The notes beneath the pieces are model-generated. The model was not told where the DNA came from. It did no database searches and saw only the letters and a program-made list of their open reading frames with translations. DNA of 64,000 nucleotides from Flavobacteriales bacterium. Lineage in GTDB: Bacteria > Bacteroidota > Bacteroidia > Flavobacteriales_D > Sanyastnellaceae. A program made the position numbers and the translations under genes. Positions 27,900 through 37,628 of the stretch are shown piece after piece (within the stretch, counting starts at the first letter, position 1; every line of letters starts with the position of its first letter). The stretch lies in assembly GCA_016722445.1 (NCBI GenBank), contig JADKIZ010000024.1, positions 1 to 64,000 on the forward strand, in the 5' to 3' direction.

Positions 27900-29234
27900 A
27901 TGAAAATTCTTTTCAACCGAAATATCTGGCTGGTGCTCTGTATGTTGGCCTTTTGGAGTGTAGAACTTCAGGCCAGGGAGATCGATGACATCAGGATTAT
28001 TCCCGATACCTCCGGATATTGGTTTGTCAATGGTAAACTCAATTTGGGGTGTGTCGCTCATTACAACAATGGCAAGGTGCGCCGTACAACCGGATATCTC
28101 AATGGAAATCTGAGGTGGTTCAATATTCTGGTGACATGTGATGCTGGAACTTTCGAAAAGGGTCTGCTCACTTTAGATCTAGAAAAGGTGAGAAAGAATG
28201 GTGGCGTAGTGAAGATTACAGCGACCGTGGATGGCGATGAAAAAATTCATAGTCAGATTCAGATGACCATTCCCGCCATCAAGAAAATTGATCTGCTGCT
28301 TCCTGAAGGTTATAAGCCAAGTCCGGGAACTCAATTTTGGCCAGATATCGCATTGATGTATTCCAATGGAAAGGTGTTTCAAACCAATCCTTGGAAAAAT
28401 CCTCAATTGTTGAGTCCGGATAGTCTTGACATCTACCTAGGGGATGAATTGATTGCTGATGGATTAATCAGTGTTCCTGAGAATCTCATCATCGCGGATG
28501 GTCGTTGTGTCGTTTCTGCTGTCTGGAAAACCAATCACGATATTTATGATGTTGTGGTCTTTGCGATCAACTATGAAATCACCCATCATTTTGTTTTTTA
28601 TGCTGAGGATGGAAAAGAGGGAGTTTCAGGGAATCCTGGCGGTTCTGACCAAAATGGGTACAATGGTTCTCCAGGCGGAAATGGAGAGGATGCCCATCGT
28701 GTAACATTGTTCTTGTTTCAAGGCTCGGAAGTGGAAGATTCAGTGATTCAGGTCTATTGTCAATCGCGATTGAAGAAATACGAATTCCAGATGAAAGCTG
28801 GAATGGGTAAATTGGAAATTGTGGCCAAGGGTGGAAATGGCGGGAATGGAGGAGATGGTGGTCGCGGTGGTGATGCAACTCCGGGAAGTGGCGGCTATGG
28901 TGGTTACGGTGGCAATGGTGGTGATGGCGGTACTGGTGGAAAGGGCGCCGAAATTGTCATTTACTGTGATGCTGAAACAGAAAAATATTTGCCACTGATA
29001 CTCATCGATAACAGAGGCGGAATGGGTGGTGAACCCGGCAAAGGCGGTAAAGGTGGTGAAATTGATTCGGCAGGTGAATCCAAATCATTGTTCGAAATTT
29101 TATTTCCTACAAGAAACTCCAGAGGTGCTGAAGGATACTACGGAGCAACTGGACCTGATGGCGGTGCAGCCTCAGTGAACATGATGTCTGTTCAGGAATT
29201 AAAAACCAAATGGATTTTGCTTTCCGAAGATTGA
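27900..29234 (+). CDS. Secreted protein with glycine-rich collagen-like segments
   Basis: 444 aa with signal peptide (NIWLVLCMLAFWSVELQA). Residues 30-235 look like beta-sandwich domains. Residues 237-263, 311-349 and 373-387 are Gly-rich (GGNGGNGGDGGRGG type, some G-x-y triplets), separated by folded segments. No T9SS C-terminal domain is evident. Similar Gly-rich loops are seen in extracellular matrix or polysaccharide-bound proteins. Function unknown. Confidence 0.65.
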   Translation: MKILFNRNIWLVLCMLAFWSVELQAREIDDIRIIPDTSGYWFVNGKLNLGCVAHYNNGKVRRTTGYLNGNLRWFNILVTCDAGTFEKGLLTLDLEKVRKNGGVVKITATVDGDEKIHSQIQMTIPAIKKIDLLLPEGYKPSPGTQFWPDIALMYSNGKVFQTNPWKNPQLLSPDSLDIYLGDELIADGLISVPENLIIADGRCVVSAVWKTNHDIYDVVVFAINYEITHHFVFYAEDGKEGVSGNPGGSDQNGYNGSPGGNGEDAHRVTLFLFQGSEVEDSVIQVYCQSRLKKYEFQMKAGMGKLEIVAKGGNGGNGGDGGRGGDATPGSGGYGGYGGNGGDGGTGGKGAEIVIYCDAETEKYLPLILIDNRGGMGGEPGKGGKGGEIDSAGESKSLFEILFPTRNSRGAEGYYGATGPDGGAASVNMMSVQELKTKWILLSED

Positions 29235-29244
29235 TGTTCGGTAA

Positions 29245-30888
29245 TCAGGTTTGTATGACACCTACGTTGTAAGGTCTTTCTGCCTTAGCTCTAGAAGCGG
29301 CTTCAATTCCCATACTCAACCATTTTCTGGTATCTACCGGATCGATCACAGCATCAAGCCATAATCTTGAAGCAGCGTAGTAAGGTGAAATCTGTGAATC
29401 GTATCTGTCTTTGATCTTGTTGTAGAGTTCATCTTCACGCTCTTTGGTGATTTCTTCACCTTTGGCTTTCATCGATGAAACTTCAATCTGGAGTAAAACT
29501 TTCGCTGCTTGAGCACCACCCATAACGGCTACCTGAGCGGTAGGCCAACCCACGATAAGTCTTGGATCATAAGCTTTTCCACACATGGCGTAGTTTCCGG
29601 CACCGTAGCTATTTCCCATGATCACAGTAAACTTCGGCACTACGCTGTTGCTCTGAGCATTCACGAGTTTTGCGCCGTCTTTGATGATTCCCGCTTGTTC
29701 GCTTCTTGAGCCGACCATGAATCCGGTTACATCTTGAAGGAAAACCAAAGGGATATTCTTCTGATTGCAATTCATGATGAACCTCGCGGCTTTGTCTGCG
29801 CTGTCGTTGTATATCACACCGCCAATCTGCATGCCTTCCTTTTTGCTTTTCACCATCAATCGCTGATTGGCCACGATTCCTACACTCCAGCCGTCGATGC
29901 GCGCATTACAGCAGATAATGGTTTTGCCATAGTCGGGTTTGTATTCTTCAAATTCACTATTGTCTACCAAACGGGCGATAATATCCAATACGTTGTATGG
30001 CTTTACCCGGTCTTCCGGAAGTATGCCATACATCTCACGTGCACTGTATTTCGGAGGTTCGGGTTTGATGCGATCGAATCCTGCATCATGTCCTACTTTA
30101 CCCATTTTATCCATCAGATTTTTGATGCGATCTAATGCGTCTTTGTCGTCTTTCGCTTTGTAATCCGTTACTCCGGAAATTTCGCAATGCGTTGTTGCGC
30201 CGCCAAGGGTTTCATTGTCGATGTCTTCTCCAATGGCTGCTTTTACAAGATATGATCCTGCTAAAAAGATGGTTCCGGTTTTGTCCACTATCATGGCTTC
30301 ATCGCTCATGATGGGGAGATAAGCGCCTCCAGCAACACATGAACCCATGATGGCTGCAATCTGCGGAATGCCGCGCGAACTCATGATGGCGTTGTTTCTG
30401 AATATTCTGCCGAAGTGTTCTTTATCAGGGAAAATCTCATCCTGCATGGGAAGATATACTCCCGCGCTATCTACCAGATAAATGATCGGCAGATGATTCT
30501 CCATCGCAATTTCCTGTGCCCTCAAATTCTTTTTTCCAGTCATCGGAAACCACGCTCCAGCTTTTACGGTTGCATCATTCGCAACAACCATACATTGTTT
30601 ATTGCGGATATATCCAATCACTACCACAACGCCTGCTGATGGACAACCTCCGTGTTCTTTGTACATCTCGTCGGCTGCAAGCGCGCCAATTTCTACACGT
30701 GGAGCGTCTTTATCAAGGAGGTAATCGATGCGTTCACGCGCAGTCATCTTACCCTTCTCATGTTCTTTGGCTATGCGTCCTTTACCACCGCCTTCGTATA
30801 CCTTTTCAAGTTTACGCTGCAGTCCGCTCACCAACTGCATCATTTTATCTTCGTTCTTGTTGAATTCGAGGTTTTCTGCCATTTTCAT
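29245..30888 (-). CDS. Acyl-CoA carboxylase carboxyltransferase (beta) subunit
   Basis: 547 aa, full length. Both crotonase-like halves are present: ATVKAGAWFPMTGKKNL and GSCVAGGAYLPIMSDE in the first, DVTGFMVGSRSEQAGI and MGNSYGAGNYAMCGKAYDPR in the second, with the oxyanion Gly-rich loops. It most resembles 3-methylcrotonyl-CoA carboxylase beta (leucine breakdown), with propionyl- or geranyl-CoA carboxylase as alternatives. The biotin-carrying alpha subunit is not in this window. Confidence 0.9.
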   Translation of the reverse strand: MKMAENLEFNKNEDKMMQLVSGLQRKLEKVYEGGGKGRIAKEHEKGKMTARERIDYLLDKDAPRVEIGALAADEMYKEHGGCPSAGVVVVIGYIRNKQCMVVANDATVKAGAWFPMTGKKNLRAQEIAMENHLPIIYLVDSAGVYLPMQDEIFPDKEHFGRIFRNNAIMSSRGIPQIAAIMGSCVAGGAYLPIMSDEAMIVDKTGTIFLAGSYLVKAAIGEDIDNETLGGATTHCEISGVTDYKAKDDKDALDRIKNLMDKMGKVGHDAGFDRIKPEPPKYSAREMYGILPEDRVKPYNVLDIIARLVDNSEFEEYKPDYGKTIICCNARIDGWSVGIVANQRLMVKSKKEGMQIGGVIYNDSADKAARFIMNCNQKNIPLVFLQDVTGFMVGSRSEQAGIIKDGAKLVNAQSNSVVPKFTVIMGNSYGAGNYAMCGKAYDPRLIVGWPTAQVAVMGGAQAAKVLLQIEVSSMKAKGEEITKEREDELYNKIKDRYDSQISPYYAASRLWLDAVIDPVDTRKWLSMGIEAASRAKAERPYNVGVIQT

Positions 30889-31040
30889 TGAATGGTTGTC
30901 AATGTGGGCGAAGGTAGGGCGTAGATGTGGTTGAAAAAAACAAGAAGATCAATGGCGCATGTTTTGGATTTTCATGGCTAGCATGGGAGGTCCTGAACTA
31001 TCCGTTTCATGGCAGACATGATGAAAAACGTCATTCGGTT

Positions 31041-31796
31041 TTATGACTTCCCATCCGTCGTACCAAACACCCTCTTCAGAATATCGGTAACACGAGCTTG
31101 AGGATCTTTTCTAATTCTTTTTTCTTCCTGACCTACATAATAGAAAAGTCCTTCCAATGCCTTATCTGTGACATACGCTGTGAGATCTGGATTGACAGCT
31201 TTCTGACCGGTAATGATGTTTGCTGTGTTATACGCTGTGGCAAGCGGCTCCCAATAACTGGTAAGTTTTACCTGATCGATGGCGTTTTGAACCACTGGTC
31301 TGAATTGTTCTCTGAGTTGATTCGTGGTGGTTGTCTTCAAATAGGATGTTGCTGCAATACTGTCTCCATGTAAAATATGATAGGCGTCCTGAACCGTCAA
31401 TTTGGTAATGGCATCAACAAAAACTGGAATGGCCTTCTCGGCAGCCTTCTCTGCTGCATGATTTAATGTGGCTTCGAATGTTTCAACCTGAGATGAAAAT
31501 CCAATGGCCATGAGTTTGTTCTTCACTTGTATGGCTTCGTCGGGAAATGGAATGCGGATTTTGGGATTTTTCCAAAATCCATCTACTGCCGAAGTGGTTT
31601 GAACCGCTTTGGTCGTGCCTTGCTGGAGTGCTTCTTTTAAACCAGCGATGATTTGCTCATCGCTTGGATGTGCTTTGCTGTAAACCTCGCCATCCATCAC
31701 GGCTCGCACTGTGGCCGGGTCGCAAGAAACAAATGACGTGGCCATGATCAATATGATCAGTATTGACTTGAAATAACGGATGTGGTTGTTCTGCAT
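31041..31796 (-). CDS. DUF4197 family lipoprotein
   Basis: 251 aa from ATG 31796 (MQNNHIRYFKSILIILIMAT); the frame extends to 32048 only through a palindromic repeat and is rejected. The lipobox ATSFVSC gives a lipoprotein. The mature part has the DUF4197 features LKEALQQGTTKAVQTTSAVDGF, IRIPFPDEA, and the C-terminal LEGLFYYVGQEEKRIRKDP. Function of the family is unknown. Monocistronic. Confidence 0.8.
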   Translation of the reverse strand: MQNNHIRYFKSILIILIMATSFVSCDPATVRAVMDGEVYSKAHPSDEQIIAGLKEALQQGTTKAVQTTSAVDGFWKNPKIRIPFPDEAIQVKNKLMAIGFSSQVETFEATLNHAAEKAAEKAIPVFVDAITKLTVQDAYHILHGDSIAATSYLKTTTTNQLREQFRPVVQNAIDQVKLTSYWEPLATAYNTANIITGQKAVNPDLTAYVTDKALEGLFYYVGQEEKRIRKDPQARVTDILKRVFGTTDGKS

Positions 31797-31880
31797 GTGG
31801 TCAAATTTAAATTGTATTGATAATGACTTTAATTTTTTCCAAGAAAGAAGAATGTGGTATGCGATGAAACCGCTGTTATA

Positions 31881-32012
31881 ATCCCATATCATGCAGTCGA
31901 TTTCGTCAATGAGATTCAAAACACCAAAGAATACGAGCACCCGAAACGAGCAAGTGCGAGTATTCAAAGGTGTTTTGGATCGGAATAGAAATTCGACTGT
32001 ATGATCTGGGAT
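31881..32012. repeat. Nested palindrome, copy 1 (MITE-like)
   Basis: Outer 20-bp arms (ATCCCATATCATGCAGTCGA and its inverse at 31993-32012, 18/20) enclose a second inverted repeat of ~22 bp (31912-31934 with 31959-31980, GATTCAAAACACC type). The outer arms match those of the element at 34377-34560. Confidence 0.7.
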
Positions 32013-32130
32013 AATGTGTCTTATCTGCATAAAAATGATGCCATGCAACTTTGATCATCGGTCGTTGGTCTTTACAATGAACGCGGATTGCACCTAAGGC
32101 CTGAATTGTAATTCCTCAAAATCAAATCCT

Positions 32131-32934
32131 ATGCGTATTGATAAATTGCACTTGTTGCTGCTTTGCAGCATCGTATTCTCTGTATGCCAAACTCAGGCAC
32201 AAATTGCAGTAGATGATACAAAATCTGATGTGAACTGGATATTGAAAGCCGGCGCTGGATTGAATTCAAGTTACCGGAAGTCAATATTGATGAATGAAAC
32301 TTCTGCATCGAAAGCAGAATATGATATGCGGAATTTATTTGAAATACCAGGTAAAGGTTTTTCTGTAGATCTGTTATTAAGCAGATCCATCTCCAAAAAA
32401 ATATTCCTTGATATGGGATTGAGTTTTGAACGGTATCAGTATAAATCTGGAAAGATTCCATTGAGTTATGGCGACCCAATTGATCCGCGACTTGGATTCA
32501 TTTATATACCGGAAAAAACGGGAACTCAAGAGTATATGGTGAATTATATGTATACGAAAATGCCTCTTGGTTTATCTTGTCAATTGGGAAGAGGTGACTT
32601 GACATTTTCATGGGCAGCGCATGTTTCACCGGCATTTCTAACGGCCTATTCTGCCAAATCATTTGTGGATTCTTCCAATGTCGTTTCTTCGGAATATAAT
32701 CATGAGATATCTGATCAATTGCACCGATTCAATTTGTTTACTTCTGTATCGGCCGGAATTCAATATCAATTCTTGAGTGATTTGGCCTTCGGACTTCAAA
32801 CTGAATTTTCATACGGGCATTTCAAAACATCATCATTCGATGTTACTGAAAGGCTTTATGGTTATGGATTGAAAGCTTACATTGGATACACCCTGAATCC
32901 TGTGTACACCGCAGAAGTACAAGAGCTTTATTGA
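32131..32934 (+). CDS. Outer-membrane beta-barrel-like protein
   Basis: 267 aa. Signal peptide LHLLLLCSIVFSVCQTQA. The mature part alternates hydrophobic strands with aromatic girdles (FLDMGLSFERYQYKSG, GLQTEFSYGHFKTSSF, YGLKAYIGYTL), as in Bacteroidota PorT-like or OmpA-type barrels of 8-10 strands. It ends in a Tyr but shows no clear C-terminal Phe signature. No binding domain. Closed by the hairpin terminator at 32994-33060. Confidence 0.65.
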   Translation: MRIDKLHLLLLCSIVFSVCQTQAQIAVDDTKSDVNWILKAGAGLNSSYRKSILMNETSASKAEYDMRNLFEIPGKGFSVDLLLSRSISKKIFLDMGLSFERYQYKSGKIPLSYGDPIDPRLGFIYIPEKTGTQEYMVNYMYTKMPLGLSCQLGRGDLTFSWAAHVSPAFLTAYSAKSFVDSSNVVSSEYNHEISDQLHRFNLFTSVSAGIQYQFLSDLAFGLQTEFSYGHFKTSSFDVTERLYGYGLKAYIGYTLNPVYTAEVQELY

Positions 32935-32993
32935 TTCCGAAATTCATTGTGTGTGATTGAACCCAAAGAAAGTTCAAATCTCTTTCATCATAT

Positions 32994-33060
32994 ACCCGAA
33001 GCAATGATCTTGGTGATTTTCTGAACTACAGAAAATTCATGTTCATTGCTTCGGGTTTTT
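32994..33060. terminator. Long hairpin terminator between convergent genes
   Basis: 14-bp perfect stem ACCCGAAGCAATGA/TCATTGCTTCGGGT with an inner ATTTTCTG/CAGAAAAT stem, followed on the plus strand by TTTTT. It separates the barrel gene from the SRPBCC gene that ends at 33139. Confidence 0.75.
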
Positions 33061-33138
33061 GATGTTGAATTCGGAATGCTCCATTCATCAAACAACACGA
33101 ATGGTGCGGATAAGCATAATAAATTTTTGGGTGCTTCC

Positions 33139-33642
33139 TTAAGCAACAAGCGAAAGCAACAATTCATCCAATCCTTCCATCGCAGATGACAATCCTTCTT
33201 TGAATCCCATTTCAATGGTGGCTTCCAATTGCGCCAATTCTGTATATCGGATAACAAATGAAACGAGGGTATGATCTCCTTGATCTTTAAACCAAACTTC
33301 CCATTCCGATTGTGGCATACTTTCATTGATATTGCCATCTGAATCAGAAAAAGCGTCGAATGCTGAAAAGGAGTCGATGGGTTGGATTTTGAGGTATTTC
33401 GCCAGTGCCCAATGTTCTTCGCCCGACGGTCCTACCATGGCATACAGCCATTCTCCGCCTTCACTAAAATCCATTTTTTTTGTGCGGGCTTTCCATGGCT
33501 TAGGTGCCCACCATTGATCCATAAGTTCGCTTTTGGTATACGCATCCCAAACAAGTTGACGACTTGCAGCAAAAGCCCGTTGAACAGTAATTGTTTTGTT
33601 GATTTTGTCTACATCAAAATCGAATGTGAGGTTATGACTCAT
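33139..33642 (-). CDS. SRPBCC/AHSA1-like protein
   Basis: 167 aa. START-like fold with the typical beginning (KTITVQRAFAASRQLVWDAY), W-rich centre (QWWAPKPWKARTKKMDFSEG) and end (LEATIEMGFKEGLSSAMEGL). The start overlaps the ArsR-type gene by 4 bp; such ArsR/AHSA1 pairs are common in Bacteroidota. Ligand unknown. Confidence 0.85.
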   Translation of the reverse strand: MSHNLTFDFDVDKINKTITVQRAFAASRQLVWDAYTKSELMDQWWAPKPWKARTKKMDFSEGGEWLYAMVGPSGEEHWALAKYLKIQPIDSFSAFDAFSDSDGNINESMPQSEWEVWFKDQGDHTLVSFVIRYTELAQLEATIEMGFKEGLSSAMEGLDELLLSLVA

Positions 33643-33962
33643 TTTTTATGTGGTGATTTAAGGGTTTTCAATACGTCATCGAGTTGATTGAATCGACGTT
33701 CCCAGATTTTCTTGACTTGTTCCAAATACTTGTCTATCTCATTTAGCTTTTTGGCTTCGATCTCATAAAAAATTTCTCGGCCTTCTTGTTTTGAATGCAA
33801 TAATTCGCATTCAATGAGAATCTTTAAATGTTTCGAAACAGCCTGTCTGGTTGAATCAAAATGTTCTGCGATGGCATTCGGTGTCATCGCTTGTGATGCC
33901 AATAACAGTAGGATGGCTCTTCTCGTTGGATCTGCGATGGCTTGAAAAACGTCTCTTCTCAT
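33639..33962 (-). CDS. ArsR-family winged-helix regulator
   Basis: 107 aa: DVFQAIADPTRRAILLLLA, AEHFDSTRQAVSKHLKIL (recognition helix), REIFYEIEAKKL. The metal-binding ELCVCDL motif of ArsR/SmtB sensors is absent, so it belongs to the metal-independent subgroup paired with an SRPBCC protein. It probably represses its own operon. Confidence 0.9.
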   Translation of the reverse strand: MRRDVFQAIADPTRRAILLLLASQAMTPNAIAEHFDSTRQAVSKHLKILIECELLHSKQEGREIFYEIEAKKLNEIDKYLEQVKKIWERRFNQLDDVLKTLKSPHKK

Positions 33963-34104
33963 GTTATGTGCTAAATGAAACTATTCGGTTGCAAATATAT
34001 ATGCAACTATTTGGTTTCGCAAAATTTTTTAAGAAAAAATGATTGTCCGGAATCCTCCCATGTGCCGAAAATTGTTGATTGAGCTTACCTTGGAGTTCGT
34101 AGGA

Positions 34105-34210
34105 ACGGCCTTTGAGAAAATCCGCAGATGTTGAGGATTTCACGGATTTTCTCAACAGCCTTGAATTTTTTGCCTACTTTTTTTTTCAAGAAAAAAAGTA
34201 GGAAGGAAAA
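34105..34210. repeat. Two adjacent hairpins
   Basis: GAGAAAATCCG pairs with CGGATTTTCTC (34111-34154). Next to it CCTACTTTTTTT pairs with AAAAAAAGTAGG (34173-34203), the CCTACTTTTT/AAAAAGTAGG type that recurs between genes in many Bacteroidota. They may act as terminators or be REP-like. Confidence 0.6.
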
Positions 34211-34376
34211 GCAATGGTGTTGTTGGGTATTTTGGGAAACAGTCTCAGTAATGATTCATTGATGATTAGAATCAATCATGCTATTTTGCGTACATCAAGA
34301 ATGAATGAGAAATTTCAGTAAGTTCATGGTCAAATTAGCCAAACTTTCTGGAAGCAGGGGAAATTCCAAACAATCA

Positions 34377-34560
34377 TTTAACCCAAATCATGCAGTCGGG
34401 ATCGTGATGAAGCGCTGAAAGCCAAAAAGGACGGGCGCTCCCGCAAGATTTTTAGTTGAAAGCGTATCATTCATACGGTGAAAATAAAAAATTGACGAAG
34501 TGACCGTCATTGAAGGCTTTCAGCGCTGTAATAGATTTCGACTGCATGATTTGGGTTAAA
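34377..34560. repeat. Nested palindrome, copy 2 (MITE-like)
   Basis: Perfect 22-bp outer inverted repeats (TTTAACCCAAATCATGCAGT plus CG, and their inverse at 34539-34560) enclose a perfect 13-bp inner pair (AGCGCTGAAAGCC at 34411-34423 with its inverse at 34515-34527). The outer arms share CATGCAGTCG with copy 1 while the inner parts are unrelated. Confidence 0.75.
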
Positions 34561-34619
34561 GAAAAAAAGTTGATGGCGCAAAGTTGATGCGCATCAGATT
34601 GGTTCTTTGAATGTGTTTT

Positions 34620-37604
34620 TTATCGGAGAAGGGTTACACTTCCTTTGATACCATTCGCTTGATAAGGTTGACCGTCGAATCTGATCGCTTCGATGATGTA
34701 GTAATACGTTCCTTCGGAAGCGTCTCTGCCATTCACGGAGCCGGTCCATTGATTGTCAGGATCGGAAGATTCAAAAACCAAAACACCCCAGCGATCGAAA
34801 ATTTTAACGTCGTAGGATGCAATACCAAAGACCTTTACTTCGAAAGTGTCGTTCTTACCATCGCCGTTGGGAGTAAAAATGTTGGGTGCTTCTACCACTT
34901 CACAATCGGCAAATACAACCACCTGATCTTCTGCGGTGCATCCATCTAAAGTGGCTGTGAGCGTGTATATGGTGGTATGTTCGGGATGAACAGGAGTGAT
35001 GGCAGATTCCGGTAAGTCTATGGTTCCGTCTTGTTCCCATTGCAAAATTCCTTCACCACTTCCGAAAAGTGTTACACCAATATTACAATCTGCGATGGTA
35101 TCCAAACCTGCATACACCAGAGGAATGGGGTTGAGGTTTACGTTGATGGTTTCTACAACCGTGCATGGTCCGTCGGTAACCGTTACAGCATATTGTCCGT
35201 TTTGAGTTACGAGGATGGTTGTTCCTGTATTTCCTGTGCTCCATTGATAGGATTCGAAATTGCCGGATGCTGTAAGGGTAACCGGATCGCCTTCACAACC
35301 TTCTTGTGAAGATGAACTCACATTGACATCAATCGGAGTGATCAATTCAACAAAGACAGTGTTGGACAATGCTGTACATCCATTCACTGTGGATGCCAAT
35401 ACCTGATAATTTCCTGAGTTGGTTACATCCAAAAATCCACCGTTCTCACCGACGATTGGATTTGAGTTATATAACCATTGAATCAAATCTGCGGCGCCTG
35501 TGGCATATAACGTAGCCTGATTGCCACAAACTTCCACCGTTCCGGATGGATTGATGGTGATGAAGGGCAACTGAACTTCCTGTACATCTACGGTTTGAGA
35601 AATACCCTCGCAATTGCCGGTAGAAACCACCACATAATAATTTCCTTCTGCATTGACAGAAATGCTTGAACTTGTTCCGATGGGATTGTCATTGTAATAC
35701 CATTGGTAGTTATCATATCCAGTTGAAGTGGATAATGTCAAAGATGAACCGATGCAAAAAATGAACTGATCATTCGATGAAATAATAATCGGTTCAATCA
35801 AATCACTCACATTCACTTGTACTATTGCAGTTGCCGTACAACCATTTTCTGATACTGTCACCGTGTATTCTCCTTCAGAACTTACTTCAAGAACTTGTGT
35901 AAATCCAATGGGCGTGTCATTCTGTGTCCATACATAGTTCGAAAATCCGGCAGTGGCTGTCAGGTCGATGGATTCGCCACTGCAAAGTGTAATGTTGTTG
36001 CTGGGCACAATACTCACAACAGGTGGATTGACCACAGTGACAGTGGTCACTGCTGATGTTGCTGTGCAATTTCCAGAAATAGCCACTACTTGATAATCAC
36101 CTGAACCATTTGTCGTGTAATTTGGATTCGATTGTGTTGCGATCAATGATCCGTTCTGATACCATTCATAAGTGCTGAACCCAGAGGTCGCAATGAGTTC
36201 TGTTTCATTTCCAACACAAATGGTAATGCTTGGCGATGGAGTGATTGATACACTCAATTGATTGAGGACATTGACTACAACGTTGTTGGAATTGGAAGGA
36301 CAAGTGCCATTGATCGCCTCCACGTAATATGTTCCGGTTGTATTTACTTCCAATGAAGAATCAGTCGTATTCACTAGAAGCTGTCCATCCTGATACCAAT
36401 TGTATGATTCGAACGCGTCATTGACAGTCAGCATAACTGTCTCGCCGGTGCAAATGTCTATCGGTCCGGTTGGTGTTAAGATTGCAGGAGTTGTTTCGAT
36501 CACTTCAACCGCAACTTCAGTAGATTCTCCTTCACACGAGCCATTGATAAGCGTGAGTGAATAATTGCCACTTGTGGTGACGGTGTAATTATTTTCGGTT
36601 GCGCCTTGAATAGGATCGCCATTCAGATTCCATTGATATGATCCAATTGAGGTAGTTTGAAGCAATAAACTGCTTCCTTCACAGAATGTGGTTGGTCCGG
36701 AATATGTCACCGTGGGAATTTCAGTTGAACCAACTGTCACCATATTTTCACTGGTAAAAGAAAAACTGCCGCATGATGTATTCAATGTCAAGGTAACATC
36801 ATACACACCCGGAGTTGAGTAACAAACATTCGCAGGATTCTGATCTGATGAAACCGGAGTATCTGCTCCTTCAAATTGCCATTCCCAACCGTTGGCAGTG
36901 ATACTGCTGAGGTCTTGAAAGCTGATGCATTCACCAACACAAAGGCTGGTTTCACTGCTTTCAAAATTCACTTCTGGATTCAACGCACCGTTGGAAGCGC
37001 CAGGAGTAGGAGAGGTATCGCAAAATTCTGCCCAATCCAAAGAGCCATCGCATGCCCTGGCCATTGAACAACCATTCCCACCGCCATCGGGTAAGATTTC
37101 AAACTCACCAGAATTGGATGTATAGTTGAAATTAAGGGCAGAACATGCGCCAAGAACAGTGCTCGTGGCATTCAAAGGAAACTGACCATTGCCCCATTGC
37201 AATGCATCTGAAATGGTACCGGTGGCATCGGACAACAAAACTTGTTCATTGCCATTGGTGAATATTCCGATTCCTGTGCCATTCGCACACCCGCATTCTG
37301 CCCAGTTGAGGTCAAGCGTTAGGCCAGACGACTGACTACCCAACACAAAATAGGCGTGAGGCGCCATGATTGTGGATGCCGGAATGGTGATGGTAAAATC
37401 ACCATCTGCAATCACATAGCAGCCAATATCAACTGGTGTATCACATGTATTGTAGAGTTCAATCCACTCTTCAGTATATGGTGCGCCGGAACCATCATTT
37501 GGCCCGGGACCATTGATCATGATCTCGTTGATGACGATGCATTGGGAGATACTGTCAACAGAGAAGGCGAGGAGAACAGCAATAAATAGAAATTTCAGAT
37601 GCAT
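34620..37604 (-). CDS. Large T9SS type B surface protein with lamin-tail, PKD and Ig-like repeats
   Basis: 994 aa from ATG 37604. Signal peptide (FLFIAVLLAFSVDSISQ). An N-terminal lamin-tail-like domain (VINEIMINGPGPNDGSG, EEWIELYNTCDTPVDIG) is followed by a PKD-like domain (SFQDLSSITANGWEW, STPGVYDVTLTLNTSCG). Then come eight or so Ig-like repeats of ~80 residues (YQWYYNDNPIGTS, YNWYQDGQLLVNTT, YVWTQNDTPIGFT). The C-terminus is the gliding-motility-type sorting domain (IFTPNGDGKNDTFEV, FDRWGVLVFES, GTYYYIIEA). Probably exported by T9SS and surface-held as an adhesin. A G10 tract lies at 37619-37628, just upstream of the start. Confidence 0.9.
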   Translation of the reverse strand: MHLKFLFIAVLLAFSVDSISQCIVINEIMINGPGPNDGSGAPYTEEWIELYNTCDTPVDIGCYVIADGDFTITIPASTIMAPHAYFVLGSQSSGLTLDLNWAECGCANGTGIGIFTNGNEQVLLSDATGTISDALQWGNGQFPLNATSTVLGACSALNFNYTSNSGEFEILPDGGGNGCSMARACDGSLDWAEFCDTSPTPGASNGALNPEVNFESSETSLCVGECISFQDLSSITANGWEWQFEGADTPVSSDQNPANVCYSTPGVYDVTLTLNTSCGSFSFTSENMVTVGSTEIPTVTYSGPTTFCEGSSLLLQTTSIGSYQWNLNGDPIQGATENNYTVTTSGNYSLTLINGSCEGESTEVAVEVIETTPAILTPTGPIDICTGETVMLTVNDAFESYNWYQDGQLLVNTTDSSLEVNTTGTYYVEAINGTCPSNSNNVVVNVLNQLSVSITPSPSITICVGNETELIATSGFSTYEWYQNGSLIATQSNPNYTTNGSGDYQVVAISGNCTATSAVTTVTVVNPPVVSIVPSNNITLCSGESIDLTATAGFSNYVWTQNDTPIGFTQVLEVSSEGEYTVTVSENGCTATAIVQVNVSDLIEPIIISSNDQFIFCIGSSLTLSTSTGYDNYQWYYNDNPIGTSSSISVNAEGNYYVVVSTGNCEGISQTVDVQEVQLPFITINPSGTVEVCGNQATLYATGAADLIQWLYNSNPIVGENGGFLDVTNSGNYQVLASTVNGCTALSNTVFVELITPIDVNVSSSSQEGCEGDPVTLTASGNFESYQWSTGNTGTTILVTQNGQYAVTVTDGPCTVVETINVNLNPIPLVYAGLDTIADCNIGVTLFGSGEGILQWEQDGTIDLPESAITPVHPEHTTIYTLTATLDGCTAEDQVVVFADCEVVEAPNIFTPNGDGKNDTFEVKVFGIASYDVKIFDRWGVLVFESSDPDNQWTGSVNGRDASEGTYYYIIEAIRFDGQPYQANGIKGSVTLLR

Positions 37605-37618
37605 TTCATTTTTGATAA

Positions 37619-37628
37619 GGGGGGGGGG
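37619..37628. repeat. Poly-G/C tract of 10 upstream of the surface-protein gene
   Basis: Ten Gs on the plus strand (C10 on the coding strand), 15-24 bp before the ATG at 37604, in the leader or promoter spacer. Mononucleotide tracts of this length are prone to slippage. Confidence 0.8.

Noticed and set aside
31797..32048. N-terminal extension of the DUF4197 protein
   Set aside because: It translates through a palindromic repeat; the ATG at 31796 is followed by a normal lipoprotein signal.
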